From Acholoe squamosa (lineage: Eukaryota; Annelida; Polychaeta; Phyllodocida; Polynoidae), in NCBI GenBank assembly GCA_949317995.1, contig OX439044.1:52036166-52100165 (forward strand): DNA of 64,000 bases, given 5' to 3'. Below are positions 1 through 11,340 of the stretch, one piece after another. Every line of letters starts with the position of its first letter. Position 1 is the stretch's first letter. The notes beneath the pieces were generated by a model. It saw only the letters and a program-made list of their open reading frames with translations, did no database searches and was not told the origin of the DNA. The position numbers and the translations under genes are program-made.

Positions 1-846
1 TCATTTATATCCAGAAGCGTAGGAAGCAAATCTTCATTTGGGGAGGCCCAATGGGGGGTCCAACCGTGACCTATCATGACCACCTTGATTTGCCGACTTC
101 ATCCCAATTACACCTATAGATATCTATGTAGATTTTGTATATATAAGAGTTATTTTTGGTGACTTTCATGTGTGATTTGAAGATCCTGCCCCCATTTTCC
201 CTATCCCATTACCATATAAATCTATCCTGAAATGCAGTGTTTTGGATGCTTATGGATTTTATTATGAGTTCTTGACAATTTTTTTGGGGGGCCCAGACAT
301 ACTCAGGCCCCACCTGCTTTGTGATTGGGGGAGGGCCAGGCCCCCCTGCTCCCGCCCTTTTCCTACGCCCCTGATATCAATCCTACATTCATGCCTAGGG
401 CCACAGGTTGTTGGTGTATTCCATGTTTTCAGGCTTGTGACTTCAGCACTTGGCACCACATTGTAATTGTCATGTCAATCTGTCAGTCAACATGGTTTAC
501 ATAGGACTCCAACATACAGAAGGTGACATCAACATGCTTTTTCCCTTATCTAATTCTTACATTAAGTTAAACTTGTTTTATATTCCTTGTTAGTCGTTGC
601 TACGATGAATTGCATACATATTTCATGGTGCATATTTAGCACAATCCAACCTGAGAACAGGATAGCAAGCCAACCTGAATAATTCTGATAATATTATATC
701 TATATCTATTTGTCGGTTGTGTTATTTATTTAAGTAACAAATATTATATCTTAATGGTTATTAAATATGTGAAGCACATAGGACACACTGCTAGCTCGAT
801 ATACAGTTGTTTCTTACTCACGGCAAATTTACTCAGTGCTCCCTGA
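1..846. other. AT-rich non-coding DNA, nothing recognised
   Basis: I see no exon, RNA gene or clear repeat boundary here. The two short open frames at 242-466 lie on opposite strands of the same bases and show no domain, splice-site or codon pattern that would argue for a gene. Confidence 0.5.
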
Positions 847-1589
847 AGGTTAATTCAAAAGATCCTGGGATTTCTACCCCTGTGATCTTAGTGTAGGCAC
901 ATATCATAAGACCTGGCCAGTCTACCCTATCTAATGCAGTGGTTGCAGACATGTCAGGAATAGCAAGTCCTGAGATCATTTCACAATTCCTTTTCCAGCT
1001 CTAAGATCACTGCGATCCTAGTGAAAGAATTGTATAGTGGTTTAACCTGAGTACAAGAGCACTTACAGGGAACACTCCTGATCAAAAGAGTGAATAGCCT
1101 GCTGCATACATATGAAGGGAAGGGAGGACGTTTGCTGAGTGTCCTTAAGGGCTCTTAGGGCTACTCATGCGTTAAGTGCACTGTAAGGTAATTCTTCCCT
1201 TCTCTCTCTTTGTCCTGGGGGGGCAGGCACAATGCTCCTAATAGCCAAGCATAAATCATACATTCATGGGAACAACTCTTGAATACTGTACGGGGTCAAC
1301 TGCACCCTATGCTCTTTTGTTAGCCTATATGGGTACAGGGAATGATGGTATAAACCGTGTTGTGAAGAAGAGTGACTCCACAGCTATTCCTTTATTTTGG
1401 GACTCTTACCCCTGTGCCCAGTCAGTACTTCTTGAAATAGTGTAGGAGGGCTGAGGCTAAGATCGATGTGATCTTAGTGCTGGCTAGGAAAAGTGAATGC
1501 AGTCTAATCTTAAGATCGCTTAATAGGATAAGGCAGAATAATTCCTAAGATCGCTGAGGTTGCGATCCCAGGGTCTTTTGAATTAACCT
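847..1589. mobile_element. Short TIR element (MITE-like), about 743 bp
   Basis: The ends are inverted repeats of about 25 bp with one mismatch. The left end reads AGGTTAATTCAAAAGA then tCCTGGGAT (847-871), and the right end (1565-1589) is its reverse complement with c for t. No transposase frame lies inside, so it would be a non-autonomous DNA transposon. The flanks show no convincing target-site duplication. GATC-containing motifs (AAGATC, GCGATC) recur inside. The superfamily is not assigned. Confidence 0.6.
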
Positions 1590-1772
1590 CCTGGGTGGAC
1601 ACCTGAAAGTAGTGCCTTGAATTTGAATAGTCAAATGTATAGGAGAGCAGGAAGTGGGAACACCTACTATTAAACAATGAAGTCAAAAGGTAATCACAAA
1701 GGCGATTCTGAACTGCCTCATAGGATAGGCACCCAAAGGGTTGAGGGGTGATCTTGGATGCAGTGCCTATTT

Positions 1773-2081
1773 AGGGAGTGATCATTTTTTAACAACAGGG
1801 GGGGGGCTGGTGGGTTTGAGGGGGGGTCAGAATTTTTTTAAACCCCTTGACCAGGGGGGGTCAGAATTTTTTTGCCCCCTCAAAATAATTTCACCTGTTT
1901 TCAGCGAAAAAACCCACGTCTTACTATAGGTGAAAAGGGCAAGTTCGCACGCGATTTTCGCCTCCGGAGGGGGGGGTCGAAAAAATTTTGACCCTTCTAG
2001 AGGGGGGGGCCGGAATTTTTTTTGCTGATCCGCGCGCAAACCCACCAGCCCCCCCATGTTGTTAAAAAATGATCACTCCCT
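1773..2081. mobile_element. TIR element of the AGGGAGTG family, 309 bp
   Basis: Nearly perfect inverted repeats of about 45 bp start AGGGAGTGATCATTTTTTAA at 1773 and end with the complement at 2081. The interior is G-run/C-run rich, with repeated GTCAGAATTTTTTT-like blocks. The element is bounded by TTA/TAA, which may include a TA target duplication. The same end sequence recurs near 29065, 36934, 46672 and 50745, so this is a dispersed family. The frames that open across it are low-complexity products of the repeat. Confidence 0.7.
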
Positions 2082-3265
2082 TACATGACAGTGCAGAGCT
2101 ATTGAGGTGTCCTGTATAGGTAAAAAGTGCAATAATAGCTTGTATTCAGCAAACATGATTATTGTGTATGATTTATACCAAGTAAGTGCCTGGTGATTGG
2201 AGGTTAGTGGTACTGGTAGATTGTTATGGTAGAGTGTACTGGGGGAAGGGGATTGGCCTATTTATGCTGCCCAATGATTTCTGCATCAAATCAACCTCTA
2301 CAGAATAGCTATACCCATGATGCACTGAGTAAATACAAGCACTTGTAAGTATGGCACATAGGATAATCACATAGAAGGTTATGCCGTAGAGATATCGTAC
2401 TGGGAAAATGCACAGAAGGGTCGAGGTCGGTCGGCACATTTCAGCCCCGATTTCAGCTTGGCAAGGGGTGGCTGTTTGCGGTGGATGAATCTAAAGGACA
2501 CTAGATTCACACAACTATGGATGTTCACACCACCATATCACTCCGACCTCCCGTTGGGCTCCATACTACATGTATATAGGTCCAACACTGCAGTGTCAGG
2601 CCATTCAGCACACCACCCTTGAAATAGGACCTGATGCTTTGAGCCTCCAAGTCCCTGGGCAACATCTACAGAAACTACTAAATACCTGCCTTTTAAAGTC
2701 AACCTCCCCTATTCATATACAAGACATGTCTCGCCATCGGCTACAAAAAGACGTTAAATTACCTCTAATTCTGAAGCGCTTAACAAATACAGGAGGGAAA
2801 CTTATATCAGTGATGGTTGGAGGAGGCAGGGTCCATGGATCACTTTCTATGTGTGCCCCCCTCCCCTCAATCTACAATTTGGACATTCAAATACAAGCAT
2901 CGATCTACTGCCATATTGGTTTTCGCTGATTTGGTATAAATTCTACACAATGAATACCAGCGATTATTCCTATAACTACACCGTAAAATGTTGTTCAAAT
3001 AATGATGGAATCCTCCTCCCAACGTTGCCAGAGATCCATTGTTATTTTCACAAAGATTCCTTGTACATTTGTGTACCACCGTACTGTTACCGAGGAGCGT
3101 TTAGTAAAACCTACACTGGTATCCAAATACAGTGGTTCACTGTTCAGTTTTACGAGGATACCAGGTAGATTCAATGGTTATTTTCAAAACTGCATAGCCA
3201 AGCCTGTGTGCCTCAAGCATAATTAACATGAAGGAAACCGTTTATTATGCCATGCATTTAGAATT

Positions 3266-3330
3266 TTTTCAGTGTTTGAAAAGTTTATTGGTCTGAACAC
3301 AATACGGATAAAGTGGTGAACGAGAACAAT
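3266..3330 (-). repeat. Probable LINE 3' end fragment
   Basis: Read on the minus strand, the segment ends CCAATAAACTTTTCAAAC. This closely matches the 3' end of the plus-strand LINE at 28950-28970 (GCAATAAAAACTTTTCAAAC). A heavily 5'-truncated CR1-like copy is the simplest reading. Its left boundary is not clear. Confidence 0.35.
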
Positions 3331-6300
3331 ATTACATGCCACTTGGCACTCTGATCACATATGAAATCAATCAAATGTAATACAACACAATGATGACAAT
3401 ATTACAATGAAATATGGGGAAATAAATAAAGATGAACAATGATGTTACGACAAGACAGTATATACAAGACATTTACATGGGGAAGACTAGACAATGTACA
3501 AAGCAGACACCCCAGATAGAGAAATAAAGATAGCTATAAATCAGAAATTACGTCAACAACTGTCTCAATGTGCATGCACATAATCTAAATCTTAAGTTAA
3601 ATAATCAAGGAAAAAAGTACAACTTATTGACCACCATCAATAACTAGGAGGTACGCACCAAGGACTTGATAAAATAATATTGATCTCGATACATCGAAAG
3701 GAATGGTCAAGGTATCATTGTGAAATAATGGAAAGCTATAGGGGAGCTATATGGTAATCCCTTACTATATTATTTTTCAGAGTTCACTGATACTGTCTCA
3801 TCATCAGGACCACTGAGTATATCACCGATAATGTGCTTGCTTTATGAATGTGACTAGGGTCTTCCTGACCCTACATGGGACCCTGGAATAGCTGACAATA
3901 CCCCCACGGAGCTTCCATCCCATGCAGACTAAATGAAAATAAAGTAAATAACGCATGGTTTTAGTTGTCTGGCCCTACAGCAAAACAAGGCTAGTACTGG
4001 TTATATTTTTATCCAATATACATGGTCATTTGAAGCATATTCACAGAGAAAAAGGCAATCTGTGATTCTACACAGCAAACTGCAAGCTGATGCCCTAGGC
4101 GCAAGTCATTTTCTTTTTCTGGTCATAAAGTAAGAACATTACATAGCTATCTCAGATTTTCAGACCGTGAAACCTGAAGCACATAATTATTTTCTGAGAT
4201 AGCCTCAGCAATGAGTCATCTTAAATAGCTGCATCTTTACAAATAAAAGCCCCTATATTCCCTCTAACTATCAAAAAGTGTATCTCCGATAATGTCAATA
4301 GTGGCTGATAGAAACCGCTTCTGAAGTCCACTATAAAGCCAGGGCATAGAGAAAGGCTTTTATGGAGAGGGACCACCAAGAGACTCCTATCTTTTGAAAT
4401 TTGAATGTCAAATTTTCGTGTCTTATAAGATATGATATAAAGGGCCTGCAAAGCAACAAAGAGTAGTTGGGTGATGATTATATGTGTTGAGGCTACTTGG
4501 TGCTCGATTATTGGGTTACTCTTTTAATTTTTTACCTTTGAGTTCTGATAATAAATCACATTTAACTGCCTGGTGACTGTTAAGCTGCTGTATATATTAT
4601 TTGAAGTTGAAAGTGAGTTTTCCTCAGTATCAATGACCCTTTCCATGGATGTAAATTAGATGTACAGTATGAATATGGGGTATAGACAAGAAGTCATTGC
4701 TGTCTGTATAAAAAGCTAAATTCATCATTTCTTTACCTGTCAAATGGAAATTGTTCTAATCTTTAGTTCTGGTCATAAAAGGATAAGAAAGCACCAAGTC
4801 AAGCAGACATGGGGGAGACGTCCAGGGCATGTGTGTACACCAGCCCATTTTGGCATTGATCCATGTGGAATTCAAGCTTTAGGCTAACTTGAGGTTTTGG
4901 CCTGTACAGAGCTGAAGTAAGTACACAAAGCCACATCAACTCAACTTTAGATAGCTTGGGTTATACAGCAGTAAAAGACATTTATATATAGATACTGTGT
5001 AATGCATGGACCTCACACAGATACTGCCCCAGGGGGACTTAGTCCCTTACATGTCTTTTAAAACACATCTATCATAACCCCTGCCTGTTCCCACTATATA
5101 TATTACAGGTATATAAGTCTTAAGCGATCTCTCTATCTTACTTAGTTGATTGATGGGGTTAGAAAACTTTTGTTTTGTATATGTTTGTAAAGAAACACAT
5201 TTTTATTACATTGACTCAGTCAAAACGATCTATATATTGGGTGCACCCCAACATGTCTGTTCGCAAAGCCAAACAAAGGAAACCTGGAAGGTATAAAGCT
5301 ATTATACTGCCACCATCGTCCGATCCAACTCCTCATCTATGCAGTGAGGGAATCCTAGCTATTGAATGACTTTCTAGGCAAAGATGTTCGAGTTCCTCCC
5401 CTCAGGTGTACAATAGAAATGTCAATGTATGCACTCACTAGGGAATTTGAAGTGACATCTAGGTTAGATAACCCAATTTTGATAAACTGCTAGGAGATGG
5501 TGATTTTCCGATGTGTCATTGATGAACTATAGATACAGCTCCTTACTTATTGAATTGTTCAGGTTAACACTGGTCTTGACGGAGTTTCAACATAGTACAA
5601 CGGTGGTGTTGGCCACTACCTGGTCTGGAGCTGGTTCCGGCGACACAGAGTGTAAAGAACTGATAAGATGGGACCAGCATTTCCCTGGAAGTTGGTGTTA
5701 ACCAGGGACGACAAGGTACCCATCATGGTATGTCTTATCAGTGGATTTTACCTCAACCAGCGAAATTCAAGATGGTGGCTCCACTAGGCCTCCATACTGA
5801 GTCCTATAGAAACTAACAGTATCAACAGAATGGTAGTGCCAACTGAGCGCAAGTCCCAAATAAGCACCATGATATAATGTGGAGTGGTATAGCCATTAAT
5901 TGATAACTGGGCACTTAAAAATGACTCACTTTCTACTTAAATGTGAATAATTATATTCTGCCTAGCTGTATAGTATTATTTCTGATGGTGTCTGGACCAT
6001 ATCCATCTGCAGGATCTAGGTCGATGGCATCCATGACATGTTTTACTCTGTGTGTCCCTCATATATCTGACCACTGTGCCAATACCCATTATATAGCAGT
6101 AAGGTGGGAGGATGCTGACCGACTTTCACTTACCCTCCATCAGACAACACGTCAATAACGTGATCAGACTATAAAGGAGGTTGGTGAACCTGTCAATAAG
6201 TTAAAGCAATTGGGATTTACTTCAATAACTATAAGTTTATAAGCTACTAAAATATTAATATTTTATTCAGGAAGAGTGTTAGATCAAAATGTCTCAGTAT

Positions 6301-6385
6301 GCTATTTCTTTTATAGCATTAATCACCTTTAATTTAACGCTTACATATAGCCATCTCAGTAGGGCCTCAAAACGTTGAATTAGCA

Positions 6386-6456
6386 TTGAAAATTAGTTGA
6401 TCAACCTTGCTCATCCAGATATCAACATTGGTTCAAATGTCTCTGCCCACTGGGAT
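6386..6456. repeat. Fragment of the CCCACTGGG/CAACATTGA element family
   Basis: The segment carries ATCAACATTGGTTCAAATG and ends TGCCCACTGGGATA. It resembles one end of the complete element at 50829-51350. The opposite end is not found nearby, so this is a decayed or truncated copy. Confidence 0.35.
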
Positions 6457-7838
6457 AGAGTAAGGTAAAAAAGAGATGTTGTTGGGTGTTGAGTTGCGAG
6501 TCTGGAGCATTGCCCTGTTCTTTCATTTGAGCTGCTGCTAGGGAATATTGCTCATCGCTCAATTTTCAACCATGTACCATTCATCTCCACAGCTTACATT
6601 CCAGGAGGTTGTTGCAAAAAGATTGGGAAGTGAATTCTACCTGTAACTAATAACCTTCCTATTCCCCGACTTCCCACCTTATACTCTAATGGAATCGACT
6701 TACTCTGAATTAGACAGAGGTGCGAAAAGTGGGGGAAGTTGTTCCATGATTGGTCACACTTGAATGCTTCAGGGTTCAAATTGTTACTAAGCCCAGGAGG
6801 CTTAATTCCCTAAGGTTGGTTAATTCCGTTTTGGGAATAGCACCTCCAACAGAACATTTTCAATCCTTTCGCAAGACCCTCCAGTCCAGAGAAACTAAGA
6901 TTACCTCTAAAATGAAAGCTGCCTCTGTTCTTTACTCTAGAATGTGGAGGATATTGGCTTCTTTGAAGAATAAATTTCTCAGTAGATCGAGGAGGCATAT
7001 ATCTCTTTATAGCGGATTATGATGGATACAATACATGGTTCTACTGTAGAAAATAGACTTGGTTTACAAAGAAGATGAGTGTGTGTAGGAAGATAACCTT
7101 GCATTAATTTCGTTTCAGAAAAAAAAAAAAACAGGAATCAAGATAAAAAAAAATGAAAAGGTGAAAATGAAGTGACGGAAAAGAATTATATTGGAGGAGT
7201 TGTTGTCAGCAGTATAGGAAGTGTTCTCTAAGATGAAGAAGGCCTTCCTCAGCCCCTGGGACTAGAGTTACCTATAGGACTACAAGCGCAGTTACCTGTG
7301 ATTTATGTTTCTACCCACCTGGCGACAATTAGAAACAGGTGACCCCTAGCTCCCAGGTATAGTTACATTACAGATCCTCCTCCAGGTCACAATACAGCCT
7401 GATCCGTCTATCAGTCTATTGGTGTAGTCCTTTCCTCAGAATTCAAGAAGAGTGAACGACTGACTGAGGTCTGTTATGGTGAACCTGCCTACACATTGGG
7501 CATTTGCTTACCTCTCCCCCAAATGGCAAACATAACAAGCTGGCCCCAGGTTGTTAGCAGATGCGATTGTCATGGAGGTTGCCTTGATATGGGCTGCAGG
7601 GGTAGATCTAGTTCTTCACAACAGGCTGTAACTTCAGAGGTACTACAACCTGATTTGTGGGTGCTATAAAGCTTCAGATTTGACAGGTGTGACTGCTCGA
7701 GAAGGTGTAAGCCGTCCTCAACGATGAAAGCTTCAGAATGATAAGAATGCGTCAGAATGAAAAGAGGAAAATGGTGTGTCTGTTAGGAGCAAAGAATACA
7801 AAATTTCCAGAATGTAGAGACTACAGATAGCTCTTTAT

Positions 7839-7841
<3 letters not shown>

Positions 7842-7901
<60 letters not shown>
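7842..7901. repeat. (TA)n microsatellite
   Basis: About 60 bp of uninterrupted TA dinucleotides directly abuts the left end of the Ngaro-type element. A second TA tract (12618-12643) abuts the right end. The retroelement therefore appears to have inserted into one TA microsatellite. Confidence 0.95.
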
Positions 7902-7906
<5 letters not shown>

Positions 7907-8035
7907 TTAATATGTTCGTTGGGAAATAATAATAAATATCATAATAAATATTATAGCAATATCACAAGTGGAATAAGGAAGGAGACAATGGGTTTGGTGA
8001 GAATTGATCTGGTCAATACCAATTCTATACATGCC
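7902..8035 (-). repeat. Ngaro split direct repeat B2
   Basis: This is the terminal copy of the 134-bp B repeat, beginning ATAAGTTAATATGTTCGTTG on the plus strand. It is identical by eye to B1 at 8361-8494. It forms the downstream end of the element and touches the (TA)n tract. Confidence 0.9.
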
Positions 8036-8157
8036 TTTATTAATCAGACAATAATTTAATAAACAACACATAAATACAATATAACAATATAATACAATAT
8101 ACAATAATAGATACAATACAACAATGTAAATACAATATATACAAGATAAGATTAAAA
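8036..8157 (-). other. Unique spacer between B2 and A2 with polyadenylation signal
   Basis: This 122-bp AT-rich spacer separates A2 from B2. On the minus strand, close to its B2 side, it reads ATTAATAAAGGCATG, which contains a canonical AATAAA. This is a likely 3'-processing signal for the element transcript. Confidence 0.5.
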
Positions 8158-8362
8158 GTTAAAATTTCCGGCACCACCCAGCGTGGTGTGTGCCGCTATG
8201 AGGAAACACGCCAACTGACGGTTAATTTGGATCCCGCAGCTTATATAGGCGCTGGATGTTTACGGTGACGTCACACATACCAATGCGCGCACTGGAGGAA
8301 AAGTAGATCCAACCACTGCACATATTAATTATATATATATACACGGGTGTATATAGTCCCAT
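8158..8362 (-). repeat. Ngaro split direct repeat A2
   Basis: This 205-bp copy is identical by eye to A1 at 12416-12620 and directly abuts B1. Like A1, it contains TGACGTCA (8266-8273) and a TATATAA-type box on the minus strand. The internal A copy is expected to be used in rebuilding the element from a circular intermediate. Confidence 0.9.
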
Positions 8363-8494
8363 AAGTTAATATGTTCGTTGGGAAATAATAATAAATATCA
8401 TAATAAATATTATAGCAATATCACAAGTGGAATAAGGAAGGAGACAATGGGTTTGGTGAGAATTGATCTGGTCAATACCAATTCTATACATGCC
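8361..8494 (-). repeat. Ngaro split direct repeat B1
   Basis: This 134-bp copy is identical by eye to B2. It lies directly downstream (minus strand) of the recombinase frame and shares its last two bases with A2. Confidence 0.9.
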
Positions 8495-8530
8495 AAAAAC
8501 CGCCAAACACAATGGATACACCATTCCACA

Positions 8531-9440
8531 CTATAACATCACATCAAGAGCTAGTAGGTCTTGCTTAGAATCATGTAAATAATTATATACCACATTAGAT
8601 TTCCAATTTGCTCTCTTTTTAATATCATCGACCCTTAACCCAGAGTTCTTTAGAAGTGTTGCTCCACCATGTCGGAGTGAATGAGTTGAAACTCTGTGGG
8701 GAATATCACATTTCATAGATATAGCCTTCAACCTGGTATTAATATAATTATAAGTTAACGGTTTGTTACATATATTGAACAAAAATTTACCTTTAGACTT
8801 CTTACAAATTTCCAAGTACCTAGCTGGACAAAGACCAGAATCATCATTCCTTTTCAAATACACCACGTAAGGTTTCCTACCATACTGGTCAGTTTTAAGA
8901 AGATTTAACATCAATGCGAATGCAGTCAACAGATATAGAAATATTTTTTGATTCAAAGTTATGAGGGGAATCGACTACATGACCCACCCTGAACACACCT
9001 CGGTAACACAATAAGATAGCAGACCAGAAAACTACATCATCATACACAGACAAATCCAGATTAGACTTGATATTTAACATATCACTGGGAGTTAAGGGAT
9101 ATGTTTTAATAGAAGAACATTTATAATTTCGTTCAATACCATCCAAAGTCTTCTTTACAATAAAATTACTACTATAATCAGAATAACCTTCCAATTTCTG
9201 GTAATACCACACTGCAGACAAATAATTCCTAACAGAAATAGGTTTCATTTTATCCGATAAATATACACTGTACAACGAGGCCTGAGAAGGAGAACAAGGT
9301 AGGGGATCGAGACTAAACTTCTTACAAAATTTTTTGTACCTGCCAAATTGCTGTCTGCGAACCTTACGTGTGGACTCTGCCACGCCCCTGTACAAAAACC
9401 TTCTCCTTCTCCGCTCTAGCTTCCTCAGGCCTGGAATCAT
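8531..9440 (-). CDS. Tyrosine recombinase region of the Ngaro-type element
   Basis: This region encodes a lambda-integrase-like tyrosine recombinase, the enzyme YR retrotransposons use instead of a DDE integrase to insert a circular DNA copy. The N-terminal part has SAM-like helices, with the stretch FGRYKKFCKKFSLDPLP. The first catalytic arginine region (CYRGVFRVGHVVD) follows. The C-terminal part contains HSLRHGGATLL, the H-x-x-R box, and ends with the nucleophilic-tyrosine segment NVVYNYLHD. Its start overlaps the end of the RT/RNase H frame, as is common in this family. The element is treated as a fossil, and breaks are not itemised. Confidence 0.85.
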
Positions 9441-11313
9441 AACAGCACATGTTATATTCAGTTAAAACATTTTTACATTTCTGTGGGACACCTCTATAAT
9501 TTAGCCTAGACAAATGGTCAGCTAAAACATTCTCTTCTGACTTTATATACGTTGCATATATTTCAATATTATGTATAAAACATAGCCAAAAAATTTCTCT
9601 CAACCAGGACATACACAACTTATTCCTGGACCTACCGGTATTCAACATGGCCGATACTTGCATGTTGTCCGTAATGCAATGAACCCTGGTATTAGAAAAC
9701 TTTTTAATCCAGCGTTTAAGGCCTACCACCACTGGATAAAGCTCATAAACATTTATATTTCTATGGTGAAGTTTGAGATTATCAAGCTTAGGAGCTTGAA
9801 CAAAATGACCTGTACAGTCCATCATAGGATTAGAATTATTCCAAGTACCATAAAAATAGTCTTTATCAAACCAGGCCCCAAAGCCCTGTACAGAGGAATC
9901 GGAATACATAGGGGTACATTCATTATCATTTAAAATGATATTTTTACAATTGAAAATTCTACAGAAATCCCTCCACCACAGTAGGTCATTTTGGGTTTCC
10001 TCATTAAGTCTAATAACGCCCCTATTTCTGGCCTTTGCACAAAGATCAAACAATCTCCTGCTGAAAGTTCTACCACCACGTACTACTTGGGAACAGAAAG
10101 ACATTAAACCACCAATCCTCTGTAACGTCTTCTTAGATACAAATTTTTTACCCAAGCACTCGTCTATTGCTAGGCTCATTTTATCTAGCTTACTTTGAGG
10201 TAGGGACAGCTCCATACACCTGGAATCAATGGTTATACCTAGAAAAATACACACCTGGCTGGGCTCAGTCACCTTCTCTTTCGACACAACGAACCCTAAA
10301 TATTCCATACACTCAATGAGGATATTTCTTTTACGTAAACATTCCTCTCTAGACCGAGCTATGATAATAAAATTGTCTAGGTAGTTTACTATCCTATCTA
10401 CACCATATAATTTAGCTACAGCAGTCAAAAAATCAGATATTCTACTAAATATATAAGGAGCACACTTTAGACCAAATGTCAAACGGTTACTCTTGAAAAA
10501 TTCATCTCCATTACCAAAATTCCACCTGAAGCCTTGATAGCCTACATGTGGGCCATAAACGTTAATACTTCTATATGCAGACTTTAAATCTACTACACAC
10601 ATAAAGTCATTTCTATCAAGCTGGCATGTAACAGTGTTAATAGAGTTATACGAGAAACTTTTGGACGTCGTACTCATAAAATTATTAATAGAGATACCTG
10701 CTGGCATACTGCAATCAGTGATGGGACGAAGCTTACCATTAGACTTTTCAACACCCCCTAGGGAGTGAATACATTTGGGTTTTGATTCAGTTTTTGTAAC
10801 CAGGCCTTGGTCCAACTCCTCTATAATAATACCACACATCTCGTTATAAAATCTATCTTCTAAAATAGACTTATAATTTTTACAATCATACGTTGTATCA
10901 CACTCTGGGTCAACAATTTTGAACCCCTCGGTAAAACCACACCATAGAAAATCAGACTCAACCTGATTGATGTTAATAAGGTCTGACTGCCTAAGAAAAC
11001 TAGCAAGTCGACACGGGAGTATCTGAGCCTTCCTACCATAAATGAAATGCTCACACATACATACCCCATTTACACAACTGTCATAGACCCTGATGCTGGG
11101 TCTATTTATACACTCCACCGTAAAAAGTGGTTCAATCTCGCCCTGTACTGGGCAGCTATGAGAAATAAATAAATTCTTTGATAGATCACAAGAATTATAA
11201 ATATTTACATTATCATTATTAACATTATCACCCGGAATGATAGAAACGGGAGGCTCAGGAAGGTCTACCATACATACTACACTAGAATCAGGCATCAAAC
11301 TATCAGAATCCAA
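9364..11313 (-). CDS. Reverse transcriptase and RNase H of the Ngaro-type element
   Basis: This frame of about 649 codons encodes the polymerase. The RT palm is in the middle third: MCVVDLKSAYRSINVYGP is the first catalytic aspartate block, LTFGLKCAPYIFSRI follows, and a Y-L-D box lies in RIVNYLDNFIIIARS. The RNase H domain follows, with MYSDSSVQGFGAWF, a TDNMQVSAML block and the family-typical NVLADHLSRL near the C-terminus. The N-terminal 150 residues are unassigned. No methyltransferase domain follows, which supports Ngaro over DIRS/PAT. The frame lies 28 bp downstream of the Gag frame. Confidence 0.9.
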   Translation of the reverse strand: MDSDSLMPDSSVVCMVDLPEPPVSIIPGDNVNNDNVNIYNSCDLSKNLFISHSCPVQGEIEPLFTVECINRPSIRVYDSCVNGVCMCEHFIYGRKAQILPCRLASFLRQSDLININQVESDFLWCGFTEGFKIVDPECDTTYDCKNYKSILEDRFYNEMCGIIIEELDQGLVTKTESKPKCIHSLGGVEKSNGKLRPITDCSMPAGISINNFMSTTSKSFSYNSINTVTCQLDRNDFMCVVDLKSAYRSINVYGPHVGYQGFRWNFGNGDEFFKSNRLTFGLKCAPYIFSRISDFLTAVAKLYGVDRIVNYLDNFIIIARSREECLRKRNILIECMEYLGFVVSKEKVTEPSQVCIFLGITIDSRCMELSLPQSKLDKMSLAIDECLGKKFVSKKTLQRIGGLMSFCSQVVRGGRTFSRRLFDLCAKARNRGVIRLNEETQNDLLWWRDFCRIFNCKNIILNDNECTPMYSDSSVQGFGAWFDKDYFYGTWNNSNPMMDCTGHFVQAPKLDNLKLHHRNINVYELYPVVVGLKRWIKKFSNTRVHCITDNMQVSAMLNTGRSRNKLCMSWLREIFWLCFIHNIEIYATYIKSEENVLADHLSRLNYRGVPQKCKNVLTEYNMCCYDSRPEEARAEKEKVFVQGRGRVHT

Positions 11314-11340
11314 TGCAGGACCTTGCCTAAGTGAACTTTC

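Larger units (their letters stand above)
2082..7841. other. Long stretch without a recognised gene
   Basis: This stretch is AT-rich single-copy-looking DNA. The longest open frame (2570-2929, plus, 119 codons) has an ATG but no domain I recognise, and no splice or promoter context supports it. A LINE 3' end lies near 3266-3330, and a piece of the CCCACTGGGCAC element family near 6386-6456. Short purine runs and an A-run (7121-7153) are present. I see nothing else that I can defend. Confidence 0.4.

Noticed and set aside
2570-2929. Open frame of 119 codons on the plus strand
   Set aside because: No domain, no codon pattern, no splice or promoter context. Frames of this size arise by chance in 64 kb, and overlapping frames on the other strand are equally open.
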